Below are positions 22,828-35,050 of a stretch of DNA of 64,000 bases, piece after piece. The stretch is from contig LNAC01000378.1 of NCBI GenBank assembly GCA_002007465.1, positions 1,429,230 through 1,493,229 of the forward strand, read 5' to 3'. The stretch comes from Ailurus styani (Eukaryota; Chordata; Mammalia; Carnivora; Ailuridae). The stretch's first letter is position 1; every line of letters starts with the position of its first letter. The notes under the pieces were generated by a model, which was not told the origin of the DNA, did no database searches, and saw nothing but the letters and a program-made list of their open reading frames with translations. Both the position numbers and the translations under genes were made by a program.

Positions 22828-23160
22828 AGTCCGTTCAAGCGGTTAGAACAAAATATCAGATTGAGTGCCTTCTAAATAACAGAAACTTCTTTGTCCCAGC
22901 TCTGGAGGTTGGAAGTGCAAGATCAGGGTGCCTACATGGTCAGGTTCTGGTGAAGGCTTGCTTTCCAGTTCAGAAAGGGCAGCTTCTTGCTGCATCCTCA
23001 CATGGAGGAAGGGTAGAGCAAGCTCTCTGGGGCCTCCTGCATCAGAGCAGTCATCCCATTATGATGGCTCCACCCTGATGACCACATCCCCTCCCAAAGG
23101 CTCCATCTCCTAATACCATCATCTCGGGTGTTAGGATGAGTTCAGACCACAGCACTCTTT
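22828..23160 (-). repeat. MaLR-type LTR remnant (tentative class)
   Basis: The stretch 'CCCAGCTCTGGAGGTTGGAA', 'GCTTCTTGCTGCATCCTCAC', 'CTGATGACCACATCCCCTCC' and 'CATCTCCTAATACCATCATC' is a common mammalian LTR pattern of the MST/MLT group read backwards. It is only an LTR; no internal retroviral genes are seen. Confidence 0.6.
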
Positions 23161-23324
23161 GAGTCAAGGTTTCTCATAAGTAAATGAGATAATAAAGTGT
23201 GAACATTAACAGTTAATAGTGATCATCAACCATTTCATGCCAGGTCTGGCTGCTGTCTTCCCAACGGCTAGATGGGACGGAGTGGGCCGAATGAATGAAC
23301 CTTTTATTAGGCAGCGCCCCCAAA

Positions 23325-23570
23325 GAGGCAAATAATAATAGCAACACAAACAGTTACCTGGTGCACTTTCTGTGTATTAACTCCTTTAATCCGTAACAGC
23401 CCAACAAGGCACTGCTATCATCTGGTCTGTGTAGGAGGAAACTATGGCCCGTGGGGGTTGGATAACCTGCCCAAGGCCCCACAGGTAGGCTATGACATAG
23501 CCAGCTTTAAATTCAGCTGGTCTGGTCCCAAACCCATGCCCATAACCACCACATCATACTGCCTCTTGGT
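23325..23570 (-). repeat. MIR element
   Basis: Reverse MIR: 'TAACTCCTTTAATCCGTAAC', 'AGGAGGAAACTATGGCCCG', 'TGCCCAAGGCCCCACAGGTA'. Confidence 0.75.
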
Positions 23571-24067
23571 TTTAATAATGGGTGAGGACAGGAGCCCTCA
23601 GAGAAGGTTCTGTGGAAGCGGTGGGAAGGACCGACACATGCTTGAGGGCAAGTGTCTACTGGACACCGCTCAGCTTCAAATGAGTTGGCCTGAAAGAACG
23701 GGCGCGGAGGCTCTGAGGAGCCAGGGGGAGATTCGGGAGGAAAGCATGAACAAGTTGGAACAAAACCCATCAGGAGGACTCGCTGTCCTTTTGTGGTTTT
23801 AAAACATCTTGACGCCTCTGTCTGGTCACCACAGGATCCTTAAGGTCCCTTGCAGAGCTGAGAAGCTGTGAAATCTAAAAACTGGGGAGCATCATTAAAG
23901 AAGACATTGATTCATGTTGAGGGCCAGGGGTTGTGCCAGGAGATTTGCAGAATAAATCAGAGAGCATATTCTAAAATAAACAGAACATTATGAAAATAGC
24001 AAGAGCTCATAATTACAATGAGTCACCATATGTCAGCTCATGACAGTTTCCAGAGGCAAGAACTTAC

Positions 24068-24202
24068 CTTAAAGAGTGAAGTTTGGCCAAAAAAATTAAA
24101 CAAGATGGTCTGTAAGTTGCTAAGAGGAATTTTCTCCCTCAGTGACTTAGGCAAATATATGGAAGCCAAAATCCTTTCCAGAGGGACCTCACCCAGGTAA
24201 AT
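24068..24202 (-). CDS. ADGRG4: ADGRG4 exon 11 of window (GAIN beta region)
   Basis: This 135-base exon (phase 0 in and out) reads IYLGEVPLERILASIYLPKS and goes on to QTILFNFFGQTSLFK. The pattern 'ASI.LP..L' and 'F.FFGQT.LF' is characteristic of the GAIN beta-sandwich in ADGRG receptors. The acceptor is CTTGTCTTGGCAG and the donor TTTAAG|GTAAGTTC. It is frame-neutral and stands beside an 11-kb repeat-filled intron. Confidence 0.95.
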
Positions 24203-24350
24203 CTGCCAAGACAAGGCGGGAAATGGAAACTGGAATCATTACCCATGAGCCCGAAACCCCCCTCCTCCTACCCCAGCCCCAGCTTCAACCCCCAGAACAT
24301 CAGACTGTAAGGCTGAAGGGTGGGAATTAGCTCCACAACTATGCAACACC

Positions 24351-24538
24351 TTTTTTTTTTAAGGTTTTATTTATTTTTTTGACAGAGAGAGAGAGGGGAC
24401 TCAAGCAGGGGGAGTGGGAAAGGGAGAAGCAGGCCTCCCACAGAGCAGGGAGCCCGATGCAGGGCTCGATCCCAGGGTCCTGGGATCATGACCTGAGCCC
24501 AAAGCAGACGCCCAACAACTGAGCCCCCCAGGTGCCCC
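24351..24538 (-). repeat. CAN-SINE
   Basis: Reverse copy beginning with poly-T and AAGGTTTTATTTATTTTTTT, ending CCCCCCAGGTGCCCC. It lies about 150 bases upstream of the GAIN exon at 24068-24202 in transcript direction. Confidence 0.92.
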
Positions 24539-24560
24539 GTAAGCGACACCTCTTATTTTA

Positions 24561-24561
24561 T

Positions 24562-24611
<50 letters not shown>

Positions 24612-24662
24612 AGATCCCAGGGCCAGATGTGACCAGGGTACACACAGACACACACACACACC
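24561..24662. repeat. (CA)n microsatellites
   Basis: About 48 bases of pure CA repeat at 24562-24609, followed after 40 bases by a second, shorter CA-rich run at 24640-24662. Open frames of Thr-His or Val-Cys repeats here are artefacts. Confidence 0.93.
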
Positions 24663-25029
24663 TTTTTTCTTCCCAAACTTATCTCTGGTCTACTTGCACC
24701 TGGGTATGCATAGAGGTGGAAAAGGGAATGACAACTCAGGTGAGGAAAATAATGGAACACGAAACCAATACAATAGCATTAGGCACTGCCCCATATTTTA
24801 CTGGGCAATGCTTTTGTTGAAAAGTAAGACAGGGAAGTGAAGCGGTAAGGCCTGAGGAATTCTGCTAGAGGCTCATGAGTAGGAAAATTCACTGATTTGA
24901 TTGGTAATAGTATTTTGTAAGTACTAGAACATTTTTGAGAGTGAAAGGGGGCTTTACCACTAAACTGGGACCACAGTTGTAAACCTGGACTCTCCCAGGC
25001 AAGACAGGGTAAATGGGCACTTTTACACG

Positions 25030-25150
25030 TATTCACTCATGTATCAGCTCTGAAATGTCTGTTCTATGATACCAGGAAATGGCGGCTCAGAGAGGTTAAG
25101 AGACTTGTCCAGTGTCACACAGCTGGGATGTAGTTGAACAAAGATATGTG
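25030..25150 (-). repeat. MIR fragment
   Basis: 'GGCGGCTCAGAGAGGTTAAG' and 'TGTCCAGTGTCACACAGCTG' are MIR core read backwards. Confidence 0.75.
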
Positions 25151-25329
25151 TAATTTGGGCCTCCATTTCCCCCATTATCCATGTGGTCTATCAAGGAACT
25201 ATACCTACCCAGCTGCGGAAGTAGGGTAAATGAGAGTTTATAATATTTTCAAAAACTATTTGTGAACCCCAAAGCTATATGACTCTTCTGCCAGCACAAA
25301 TAAACTCCACTAAGGCAATGAAGGACCGT

Positions 25330-25370
25330 GGAGAAGTTCTGATTGTTTTTAAAATTTTATTTATTTATTT

Positions 25371-25408
<38 letters not shown>

Positions 25409-25558
25409 AAAAGCAGGGAGAGTGGCAGGCAGAGGGAGAAGTAGGCTCCCTGCTGAGCCAGATGTGGGACACATCCCAGGACCTTGGGATCATGACCTGA
25501 GCCAAAGGCCGATGCTTAACTGACTGGGCCACCCAGGCGGCCCGGAGAAGTTCTGATT
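25330..25558 (-). repeat. CAN-SINE with target-site duplication
   Basis: Reverse copy (25345-25543) with a GA repeat, flanked by perfect 15-bp repeats GGAGAAGTTCTGATT. Confidence 0.95.
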
Positions 25559-26049
25559 TAGCTTCAACATGTAACCAGTTTGGTACCAAGAATGCGATTG
25601 GGGTTGGTTGACTTGCTTCTCCCCCAGAGTCTAGAATAGAAAACCCCTATGTAACCGAAATACGACGGGAAGTCAACATCTGCCTCTGGCAAGACGGAGT
25701 AGCTCTGAATGGACTTGACCCTCCTGCATGTGACAACTATACAAAATAACCACAACTCGAAAGCACTGGAAAATGAACAAAAGCAGGCTGATTCTGGACC
25801 AGAGTAGAGACTTGGAAAAAGGTAACATTACAAGGTGAGTTACCTATTTTTACAGCTCTTAACCAGATGGCAAGGTGAAACTGTTGTGAAGAACACTTGA
25901 AATTCTGATAGAAAACCTGCAGTCTTGGTGGCATGAAGAACCATAAAACAAAGGTCAGGGTAACAACAACCTGTCACTGGAAAGTCTGCGGGGGTGGGGA
26001 GGAGCAGGGAATTGTGGGAAGGAGAAAGCTAGAGAGAAGAGCCAAAATT

Positions 26050-26267
26050 CTTTTTTCTTTCCTTTCCTTTTTTTTTTTAAGATTTTATTTATTTATTTGA
26101 CAGAGAGAGACACAGCAAGAGAGGGAACACCAGCAGGGGGAGTGGGAGAGGGAGAAGCAGGCTTCCCACTGAGCAGGGAGCCCGATGCAGGGCTCGATCC
26201 CAGGACCCCGGGATCATGACCTCAGCCAAAAGGCAGACACTCAACGACTGAGCTACCCAGGCGCCCC
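26050..26267 (-). repeat. CAN-SINE
   Basis: Reverse copy with poly-T/C start and end GAGCTACCCAGGCGCCCC. The flanking CCAAAATTCTTTTT and CCAAAATTATTTTT suggest a duplication. It stands next to a second reverse SINE. Confidence 0.93.
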
Positions 26268-26280
26268 AAAATTATTTTTT

Positions 26281-26479
26281 TCTTTTTAAGATTTATTTAT
26301 TTGAGAGAGAGAGTGGCCAGGTGCACCTAGCACAGTGGGAGAGAGGCAGAGGGAGGGGCAGGGGAAGGGGCAGACAAGCAGACCCCACGGGGAACAGGTG
26401 CTGGGCTGGATCCCAGGACCCAGGCAACATGACCTGAGCTGAAGTCAGACACTTAACATACTGAGTCACCCAGGTGCTT
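26281..26479 (-). repeat. CAN-SINE
   Basis: Diverged reverse copy (AAGATTTATTTATTTGAGAG to GTCACCCAGGTGCTTC), in tandem with the previous one. Confidence 0.88.
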
Positions 26480-27344
26480 CACCAGGAGGAGAAAAGATGC
26501 TGAGTATAAATTCTGCCTGACCTCTGAACTATTAATGTACAGGACAGACTCCCAACTAAGGATAAAGGAACTTAACTGAGATTTAAGCTGCCATCCAAAG
26601 AGATAGAATCTACAGTTCAGTTCCAATGGAGTCATTTGCCTGGTACATAGAGGAATCCAGAATTTCCACAATATTACATTCATAATATCCAAGACATAAT
26701 TCAAACTTAGCCCATGTATGAAGGAAAAATGAATGTGACCCATTTTGAAGTGAAAAGAAATCAGTGGAGATCAACCTGCAGAAGACCAAGATGTTGGAGT
26801 CAACAGACAAGGATTTTTAAGCAGCTAGTGTAATTATGCTCAGGTATTTAAAAGAAAATATGCTTGCAATTAAAGCAAAAAGAGGAATATCAGCAGAAAA
26901 ACAAGCAGAAAAAGGACAAAATGGAAAATTTTAGAACCAAAATTACAATATCATAACTTTTTTAATTGCACTGTATGGGTCCAAGAGTAACATGAAGATA
27001 ACAGATGTCAGTGAACTTGGAGAGAAATCAGTAGAAATTACACTATCAGAAAAATAAATAATAAAATGATTAAAAACATGAACAGAGCCCCGAGGACCTG
27101 TGGGGCAACATCTAAAACTCTTACATACGTGTAACTGGAGTCCCAAAAGAAGAGGAGAGAAAGAATAGTGAAGAAGCAATATTTAAAGAAATAATGATGG
27201 AAATTTCCCCAGATTTGGTAAAAGACGTAAATTTACAGGTTCAGGAATCTCAGCAAACGTAAAGCAGGATAAATGCAGAGAAAATATACCTACACACATA
27301 CACCAAACTGCAAAGAAACACAGAAAACACTGAAAACAATCAGA

Positions 27345-27540
27345 GGGGGGCACTCGGGTGGCTCAGTCAGTTAAGCATCCAGCTCTTGATTTCGGCTCAA
27401 GTCATGATCTCAGGGTCATGGGATCCAGCTCCACATCACATTGGCCTCCACGCTCAGCAGGGAATCTATATCTCCCTCCCCTTCTGCCCCTCCCCCTGCC
27501 TGTGCTATCTCTCTAAAATAAATATAAAGCTTTTAAAAAG
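27345..27540 (+). repeat. CAN-SINE
   Basis: Forward copy, GGGGGGCACTCGGGTGGCTC to CTTTTAAAAAG. Confidence 0.9.
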
Positions 27541-27560
27541 GAGAATAAAGGCAAAATAAA

Positions 27561-27757
27561 GGGCGCCTGGGTGGCTCAGTGGGTTAAAGCCTCTGCTTTC
27601 GACTCAGGTCATGATCTCAGGGTCCTGGGATTGAGGCCCGCATCGGGTTCTCTGCTCAGCGGGGAGCCTGCTTCCTCCTCTCTCTCTGCCTCTCTGCCTA
27701 CTTGTGATCTGATCTCTCTCTCTGTGTCAAATAAATAAATAAAATCTTTAAAAAAAA
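27561..27757 (+). repeat. CAN-SINE with target-site duplication
   Basis: Forward copy starting GGGCGCCTGGGTGGCTCAGT, flanked by AATAAAGGCAAAATAAA and AATAAAGGCGAAATAAA (one mismatch). Confidence 0.94.
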
Positions 27758-28736
27758 TAAAGGCGAAATAAAGACATTCTCAGATAAATGAAAACTAAGA
27801 AAATTCATCACCATCAGACCTGTACTATGAGAAATGCTAAGTAAATTTCTTCAAGTTGAAGGGAAATATTACCAGATGGAACTCCAACCTTTAGGTAAGA
27901 AGGAAGAGTATTGAAAATTATAAATATCTACATAAATATAGGAGAATATTTTTTTCTTTCAATTTCATAAGACTCTTTAAAACAATGATGATAACATTGT
28001 CTTGTGGGATTTCTGATCTTAGATATAACGTATATGACAACTATAACATAAAATACAGAGGGTGTAAATGGATATGTATGGTCAAAGTTTGTGTGTTTTA
28101 CATGAATTGGTACAATGTTGCCTCGAAGCAGACTACAAAAATATAAGGATGCATAATGCAAATAGGATAACTAAGGAGTCAGTAAAAAATTAAAGCTCGA
28201 TTGTAATAAATATTAAAAGAAACAAAAAGGCATCAGAAAAAGAGGAACAAAAACCAGAAGGACAGGTAGAAAATAAAATAAAATGGTAGTCCTAAATCCA
28301 ACCAGATCAAAAAATACATTAAATGTTAAAAGAATTATACACTCCAATTCAAAGGGAGATATATTCAGGATGGATAAAAAAGCGAACACAAAGTGTCTGC
28401 TATCTACTAAGAAGTGCTCTTTAAATATGAAAAGTAGAAAGTAAGTGGGTACAAAAACATGTACACAACAGTAAACATGAGAAAGCTGCAATGACTATAT
28501 TAAAATCAGATAAAATGGACTGCAAGACAAAGAGCATTACCAGAAATAAAGAGACCTATTTCCTAATGATAAGTAAGTTAGTATTAGAGTTATTATGAGG
28601 AAGACATAACAACATTCATGTATATTCATCTTATAGCAGAGCCCCAAAACAAACAAAGCAAAATTTGACATAACTAAAAGGAGAAATGGACAATTTCACA
28701 ATCAAAGTCACAGATTTTAACACCTCTCTAAACTAG

Positions 28737-28786
28737 GACACAACTAAGAAAAAAAAAAAAACTAGGACACAACTAAGAAAAAAATC
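28737..28786 (+). repeat. Short tandem duplication in L1
   Basis: AAACTAGGACACAACTAAGA plus an A-run is repeated twice head to tail within the L1 sequence, consistent with slippage. Confidence 0.75.
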
Positions 28787-29138
28787 AGTAAAGACTTAGA
28801 TGATCTGAGTAACATTATTGACGACTTTGAGATCTAATTGATGTTTATAGGACAACATATCCAACAACTGTGGAACATACTAAGTGTTTCAAGTGTATAA
28901 AACATCAAAATAGATCACACCCTGGGTCATAAAACAAGTCTCAACAGATTTAAATGGATTGAAATTATTCTGAGTACATTCTGTGATCCATGTGAAATAA
29001 ACAAGAAATCAACAACAATATGTCTTGGATGTTCCTCGAATATTTGGGACTTAAAGAACACAGTCCTGAAAATCCACGAATCAGAGAAGAAAGTAGGAAA
29101 TATTCTGAACTGACTGCTCATGAAAATACAACATATCA

Positions 29139-29298
29139 GGGCTCTGGGTGGCTCATTTGGTTGAGTGACCAATTCTTGGTTTTGGCTCAGGTTGGATCAA
29201 GCCTGGGTTGGGCTCCACCCGGAGTCAGCTTGAGGGATTCTCTCTCTCCCTCTCCCTCTTCCCCTCCCCTTGCTCGTGTTCTCTCTCTCTCTTTCTGA

Positions 29299-29358
<60 letters not shown>

Positions 29359-29394
29359 AAATAAAAGAAAAAGAAAGCAAAGCAAAGAAAAGAA
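29139..29394 (+). repeat. CAN-SINE with (GAAA)n tail
   Basis: Diverged forward SINE (GGGCTCTGGGTGGCTCATTT...) whose tail has become about 65 bases of GAAA repeat (29296-29360). Short flanks AACATATCA occur on both sides. Confidence 0.88.
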
Positions 29395-29526
29395 AACATA
29401 TCAAAATTTGCAGACCACAGTCAAAACGGTGCTTAGCAAGGTGCTTATAGCTTTTTATGATTATATTGGAAAAGAAGAAGTGTCTAAAATCAATGGCCAT
29501 GGATCCACCTTAAGAAACTAGATAAA

Positions 29527-29719
29527 GGGGGCACCTGGGTGGCTCAGATGGTTGAGCGTCTCCTTTCAGCTCAGGTCATGATCCCAAGGTCCTAGGGTAG
29601 AGCCCCACATAGGGCTCCCTGCTCAGTGGGGAGTCTGCTTCTCCTTCTTCCTCTGCCTTTCCCCCTGCTTGTGCTCTCTCCCTCTCTATGTCACATAAAT
29701 AAATAAAATCTTTTAAAAA
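29527..29719 (+). repeat. CAN-SINE
   Basis: Forward copy, GGGGGCACCTGGGTGGCTCA to AAATCTTTTAAAAAG; AGATAAA occurs on both sides. Confidence 0.92.
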
Positions 29720-29869
29720 GGAACCAGATAAAGAAGAGCATAATAAACACAAACTAAGTACACAGAAGGAAATAATAAAGCTAAGAGCAGATGGTAACAA
29801 AATAGAAACAAATGATAAAGAAAATTAGTGTAGGGAAAGAGGGGGGAAAAAAGAAAAAAAGAAAATTAG

Positions 29870-29911
29870 TGAAGTTGGTTCTTTTTTTTTAAAGATTTTA
29901 TTTCTTTATTT

Positions 29912-29965
<54 letters not shown>

Positions 29966-30126
29966 ACAAGTAGGCAGAGAGGCAGAGAGAGAGAGGAGGA
30001 AGCAGGCTCCCCGCTGAGCAGGGAGCCTGATATGGGCCTCGATCCCAGGACCCTGAGATCATGACCTGAGCCGAAAGCAGAGGCTTTAACCCACTGAACC
30101 ACCCAGGCGCCCTGAAGTTGGTTCTT
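29870..30126 (-). repeat. CAN-SINE with target-site duplication and (GA)n
   Basis: Reverse copy (29884-30112) with about 45 bases of GA repeat, flanked by perfect 14-bp repeats TGAAGTTGGTTCTT. The flanks rejoin an L1 reading. Confidence 0.95.
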
Positions 30127-30202
30127 AAAAAGTATCAACAAAATTGAAAAATCTCTAGTTATACTGATCAAGAGAAAAGAAAAGAACAAGAAAAGAAGTT
30201 AA

Positions 30203-30424
30203 ATTATCAAGAATTTGGGATGCCAGGGCAGCTCAGATGGTTAAGCATCTGCCTTCAGCTCAGGTCATGATCCTAGGGTCCTAGGGCTGAGTCCCACATT
30301 GGGGTCCTTGCTCTGTGGGGAGTCTGCTTCTCCCTCTGCCTTCTGCTCCCCTGCTTGTGCGCTCTCACTCTCTCTCTTTCTCTGACAAATTAATAAAATC
30401 TAAAAAAACACATTATCAAGAATT
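30203..30424 (+). repeat. CAN-SINE with target-site duplication
   Basis: Forward copy (30216-30411) flanked by perfect 13-bp repeats ATTATCAAGAATT. Confidence 0.93.
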
Positions 30425-30544
30425 AGAGATTTTTTACTGTAGATAAAAGATTGATAAATTTATCAGCAGGCTAAATCCTACCCAAGGGTTGTTTTCATGT
30501 GCCTCAAGCTAAGAATAGCTTAACATTTCTTTTTTTAAAGAATG

Positions 30545-30640
30545 TGACAAAGGAAGGAAGGAAAGAGGGAAAGAAGGGAGGGAAGGAGGGAGAAAGAGAG
30601 AAAGAGAAAGAGAAGAAGGAAGAAAAAGAGAATAAAAATG
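30545..30640. repeat. Purine-rich (GGAA/GAAA)n stretch
   Basis: Nearly pure G/A over about 95 bases on the plus strand, a degenerate tetranucleotide repeat. Confidence 0.88.
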
Positions 30641-31790
30641 TTCATCAGACAGAGATCACCTGTGACTTACAAAGCCTGAAATATTTATTACCTTTTACAG
30701 AAAAAGTTTGCTGACCACCCCTATAAATCCTAAAGACATGAAGAGATCATTAGGAAATATTACGAACAACTATTGTCAACAAGCTTGATAAGTTGGATGA
30801 AATAAATTCTTAGAAAAATATAAATAACCAAAACAGACACAGGATGAATCAGAACATCGAATGACTCTACATCCATTAAATTAATTGGGTTTTCTATCTA
30901 AATACTTCCACGGAGAAATTCCAGACCCAGAGAGTTTCCTAGTGAACCCTATCAAGCATTTGATGAAGGAATAACACCAATGTTACACAAATGCTTTCCG
31001 AAAGTAGAACAGGGATCATTTCCCAACTCACTTTTATGAAGTTGGCATGACCCTAATCCAAAGCCTGATTTAAAAAAAATTAGAAAAAAATTCTAGACCA
31101 ACATCCTTCATGAACATTACTGTAAAAATACTTAAAATATAAATAGGTTGAAAATAGCAGTATATAAACATGATAATACATCATTACCTGTAGGTTTTCT
31201 TCCAGAAATGTAAGATTGGTTTACATCCTAAAATCAATGTAATTCACCGGATTAGAAGGATAAAGGAGAGAAGCCAAACGATTGCTTCAAGAGATACAGA
31301 AAAAAAATTTTTTTGACAAAATTCGGCAACCATTCACAATAAAATTTCTCAGCAAACTAGAAAGAGTGAATATTCTCAATCAAATAAAGGGCATCTAAAA
31401 ACATAACAACAACACCAAAAATGGCTAACATCACAGTAATGGTAAAACAGTGCATAATTTTCTTCTGATATCAAGAACGAGACAAAGATATCGATTTAAC
31501 TACTTCAATTCAGCATTTTTTGGAGGTATTAATAGCAGAAAGTCTAAAAGAAAGGAATAAAAATCAATAAGAGAGACATTAAACTGTCTCTGTTGCCAGA
31601 TGACATTACAACTGCTACAACAAAAAGGTGAGATGAGCAACTTCATAGGATTCAAAATTAGATGATGATAGATAGACAGACAGACATAGACTATCACCTT
31701 TATTTTTATATTTAACAAAAGACATATGTTAATACTCCACTTAAAACTTCAAAACATAGTGATACTATTCTGCTTAAAACCACAAAACAA

Positions 31791-31905
31791 AGGGACACCT
31801 GGGTGGCTCAGTCAGTTAAGTGTCCAACTCTTGATCTCGGCTCAGGTCTTGATCTCACTGTGATGAATTCAAGCCCCACATTGGGCTTCACGTTGGGTAT
31901 AAATA
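31791..31905 (+). repeat. Old short CAN-SINE
   Basis: Forward copy, GGGACACCTGGGTGGCTCAG to CACGTTGGGTATAAATAAAT, of the older short form. Confidence 0.85.
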
Positions 31906-32438
31906 AATACATTTATTCTTAAATATTTTATGTTTTCTGATGCTGTTGCAAATGGAATTTTTTAAATTTAATTTTCCAATTATTTGCTGCAAGTATATAA
32001 AAATAAAGTTGATGGTCTATGTCTACCTCTATCTATCATCTAGGAGTAAGTACACTTGTGATGAGCAGAGGGTGATGTATGGAAGCATTGAATCACTATA
32101 TCATACACCTGAAACTAATATAACAGCATAGGTTAACTAACCGGAATGAAAATAAAAACTTAAAGTAATAAATAAATAAAATACAAAGCATTGCTAAGGG
32201 AAATTAAAATTGACCTGAGTATATGTACCTGGATGAGAAGACTTAATATTACTAAGAAATCAGTTCTCCCAAAATTAATCGATAGCTTCAGCTCAATCCC
32301 AACCACTTCCAACACATTTCTTTTTTCTACAAATTAATAAGCATGTTCGAAAATTCCTGTGGACATGGGAAAGGCCTAGAATAACCAAAGCCATCTTGAA
32401 AAAGAACAAAGTTGAAGGACTCACACTACTGACTTCAA

Positions 32439-32660
32439 GACTATAGGACTCAGTCACAGTGCCTGGGTGGCTCAGTCGTTAAGCGTCTGCCTTTGGCTCA
32501 GGTCATGATCCCAGGGTCCTGGGATTGAGTCCTGAGTCAGGCTCCAAGCTCAGCAGGGAGTCTGCTCTTCCCTCTCCCTCTCCCCCTGCTGTGTTCCCTC
32601 TCTCGCTGTCTCTCTCTGTGTCAAATAAATAAAGAAAATCTTCAAAAAAAGACTATAGGA
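32439..32660 (+). repeat. CAN-SINE
   Basis: Forward copy (about 32449-32650) flanked by GACTATAGGA on both sides. Confidence 0.92.
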
Positions 32661-33086
32661 ATCAAGACAGTGTAATCACGGTATAAGCATCCACCAAAAA
32701 ATTAATGAAACAGAATAGAAAGCTCAGAAATAGACCTACATCTGCATGAGTATTTGATTTTTTTTTTGTCCAAGATGCCAAAGCAAGTCAATGGGGAAAG
32801 AAAAATCTCAATAAATGGTGCTGGAGTAAGTGGGTATCTAGATGGAACAAAATGAACTCCAAACCATATGCTACACCATACCTCCTCACACCATACACAA
32901 AATTTAATTCAATTAGGTTTATAGTCCTACCCATTAAAGCTAAAACCATAGATCTTTGAAAGGAAAGCATAGAATATCTCCATGACCTGCGGTAGGCAAA
33001 GATTTCTTAGACAAGTCACAGGTTGTTCATAAAAGAAAGAACTGATAAATTATACCTCATCAATGGTAAAATTTATGCTCATCAAA

Positions 33087-33295
33087 AGACACCACTGAGG
33101 GGGCACCTGGGTGGCACAGTCGGTTAAGCATCCAACTCTTGATTTCTCCTCAGGTCATAATCACAGGGTTGTGAGTTTGAGCCCCATGTTGTGTTCCACA
33201 CTCAACACAGAGTCTGCTTGAGAGTCTCTCCCTCTCCCTTTGCCTGCCCCCCCCTCACTCTTTCTCTCAAAAAAAAAAAAGAGACACCACTGAGG
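33087..33295 (+). repeat. CAN-SINE with target-site duplication
   Basis: Forward copy (33101-33281) flanked by perfect 14-bp repeats AGACACCACTGAGG. Confidence 0.94.
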
Positions 33296-33484
33296 AAATG
33301 AGTAGGCAAGCCGCAAAGAAAATATTTTCTCAAAACGTATATCTGATAAATGCCTTGTATCCAGAATATGTAAAGAATACTTATAACTTAATAAGAAAGC
33401 AAACAACCCGCTTTAAAAGTGGACAAAAGATTTTAATAGATGCATCACCAAAGGAGATTCCCAAATGGTCAATACGAAAATGAA

Positions 33485-33668
33485 GGGTGCCTGGGTGGCT
33501 CAGTTGTTGTGTTTGCCTTTGGCTCAGGTCATGATCCCAGGGTCCTGAGATCGAGTCCCACACTGGGCTCCCTGCTCAGTGGGAAGCCTGCTTCTCCCTC
33601 TCCTACTCCCCCTGCTTGTGTTCCCTCTCTCACGGTGTCTCTCTCTGTCAAATAAATATTTTTTAAAA
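33485..33668 (+). repeat. CAN-SINE
   Basis: Forward copy starting GGGTGCCTGGGTGGCTCAGT with A-rich tail. Confidence 0.92.
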
Positions 33669-33716
33669 ATGAAAAATAAAACTAATGTAACATTGTGTAT
33701 CAACTATACTTCTATT

Positions 33717-33902
33717 TTTTTTAAAGATTTTATTTATTTATTTGTCATAGAGAGAGAGCACAAGCTGGGGAGGAGCAGAGGGAGAGGGAGAGGCAGGCTC
33801 CCTGCTGAGTAAGGAGCCTGATGCATGACTCGATCCCAGGACCCTGGGATCATGACCTGAGCCAAAGGCAGCCGCTTAGCGGACTGAGTTACCCAGGCAC
33901 CT
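33717..33902 (-). repeat. CAN-SINE
   Basis: Reverse copy with end TTACCCAGGCACC. Flanks TATACTTCTATTT and TATACTTAGATTT look like a diverged duplication. It lies in opposite orientation to the SINE ending 50 bases earlier. Confidence 0.92.
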
Positions 33903-33976
33903 TATACTTAGATTTTTTAAAAAAATGAAAAATCACTCCACAATCCACTTTATAGAACAGCATGATAGGTTCGTAC

Positions 33977-34200
33977 AAATTTAAACTTACAGAGCGCCTG
34001 GGTGGTTCAGTGGGTTAAAGCCTCTGCCTTCGGCTCAGGTCATGATCCCAGGATCCTGGGATCGAGGCCCACATTGGGCTCTCTGCTCTGCAGGGAGCAT
34101 GCTTCCTCTTCTCTCTCTGCCTGCCTCTCTGCCTGCTTGTGATCTCTCTCTCTCTGTCAAATAAATAAATAAAATCTTTAAAAAAAAATTTAAACTTACA
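33977..34200 (+). repeat. CAN-SINE with target-site duplication
   Basis: Forward copy (33992-34185), head GAGCGCCTGGGTGGTTCAGT, flanked by perfect 15-bp repeats AAATTTAAACTTACA. Confidence 0.95.
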
Positions 34201-34816
34201 TCTTATGAACCAGCAATCCCTTTCCTGGGGATTTTCTCATATATGAAAACATATGTCTACACAGAGACTGCTACATGAATGTTCAGTGCAGTATTTATCA
34301 TTCATAATAGCCAAAAACTGGAAACAATCCTAATGTCCATCAACAGGAGACTAGACACACGATCTTTGGTATAGCCATACAATGGAATATTATTCAGCAA
34401 TGAAAAAGGATAAACTATAGAAACGAAAGAATGCTACAAGCAAGCAGTATTACATAAGACAGTACATACTTTGTGATTCCATTTATATAAAGTTCTAGAA
34501 CAAGCAAAACTATGGTGGCAAAATACCAGAAGAGTGGTTGCTAGGGGAGGTCATAGCTATGGGGATTGACTGGGAAGGGGAAGGAGGGCAATTTTAGGGG
34601 TGACAGTAATATTCTATATCTTGATAGGGGTTTGAGTTACACAGACCTATACATCTGTTAGAATTGAGAAAATAGATACGATTTGTGCATTTCCCCATAT
34701 GTAAATTGTATAATTTTTTAAACCGTAAATTTAAAAAAAATGGTGCCCTCCCAAATTGTTTTCTGCAGGGGTTGGCGGCCTGAGGTCTGCCAAAGGTGAG
34801 GTATTGTGGTATGATG

Positions 34817-35050
34817 GAAAGGGCCCATGGGGCACCTGGGTGGCTCAGTGGGTTAAGCGTCTGCCTTCAGCTCAGGTCATGATCTCAGGGTCCTGGGATC
34901 AAGCCCCTCATCGGGCTCTCTGCTCAGCAGGGAGCCTGCTTCCCCCTCTCTCTCTGCCTGCCTCTCTGCCTACTTGTGATCTCTCTCTCTCTGTCAAATA
35001 AATAAATAAAATTCTTAAAAGAAAGAAAAGAAAAGAAAAGAAAGGGCCCA
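34817..35050 (+). repeat. CAN-SINE with target-site duplication
   Basis: Forward copy (about 34828-35039) with an AAAGA-repeat tail, flanked by GAAAGGGCCCA. Confidence 0.93.

Larger units (their letters stand above)
26490..34745 (+). repeat. Fragmented forward L1, expanded by SINE insertions
   Basis: Between SINEs the sequence follows an ancient L1 in order. Pieces include 'AAAGGAGAATAAAGGC', 'GACATAACTAAAAGGAGAAA' (about 28670), 'GAAGGAAATAATAAAGCTAA' (29765), 'AAAATTGAAAAATCTCTAGT' (30140), 'TTCCAGACCCAGAGAGTTTC' (30921), 'GAATATTATTCAGCAATGAA' (34386) and the 3' UTR up to about 34740. Multiple stops and indels show it is dead. About a dozen SINEs of both orientations have inserted since. 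It fills most of the 11-kb intron between two GAIN exons. Confidence 0.78.

Noticed and set aside
24401..24840. Open frames with Val-Cys or Thr-His repeats
   Set aside because: They are translations of the (CA)n microsatellite and the adjoining SINE.
29296..29360. Regular repeats as a possible CRISPR array
   Set aside because: The units are tetranucleotides without spacers, a microsatellite tail of a SINE. The same holds for the other short tandem repeats in the window.
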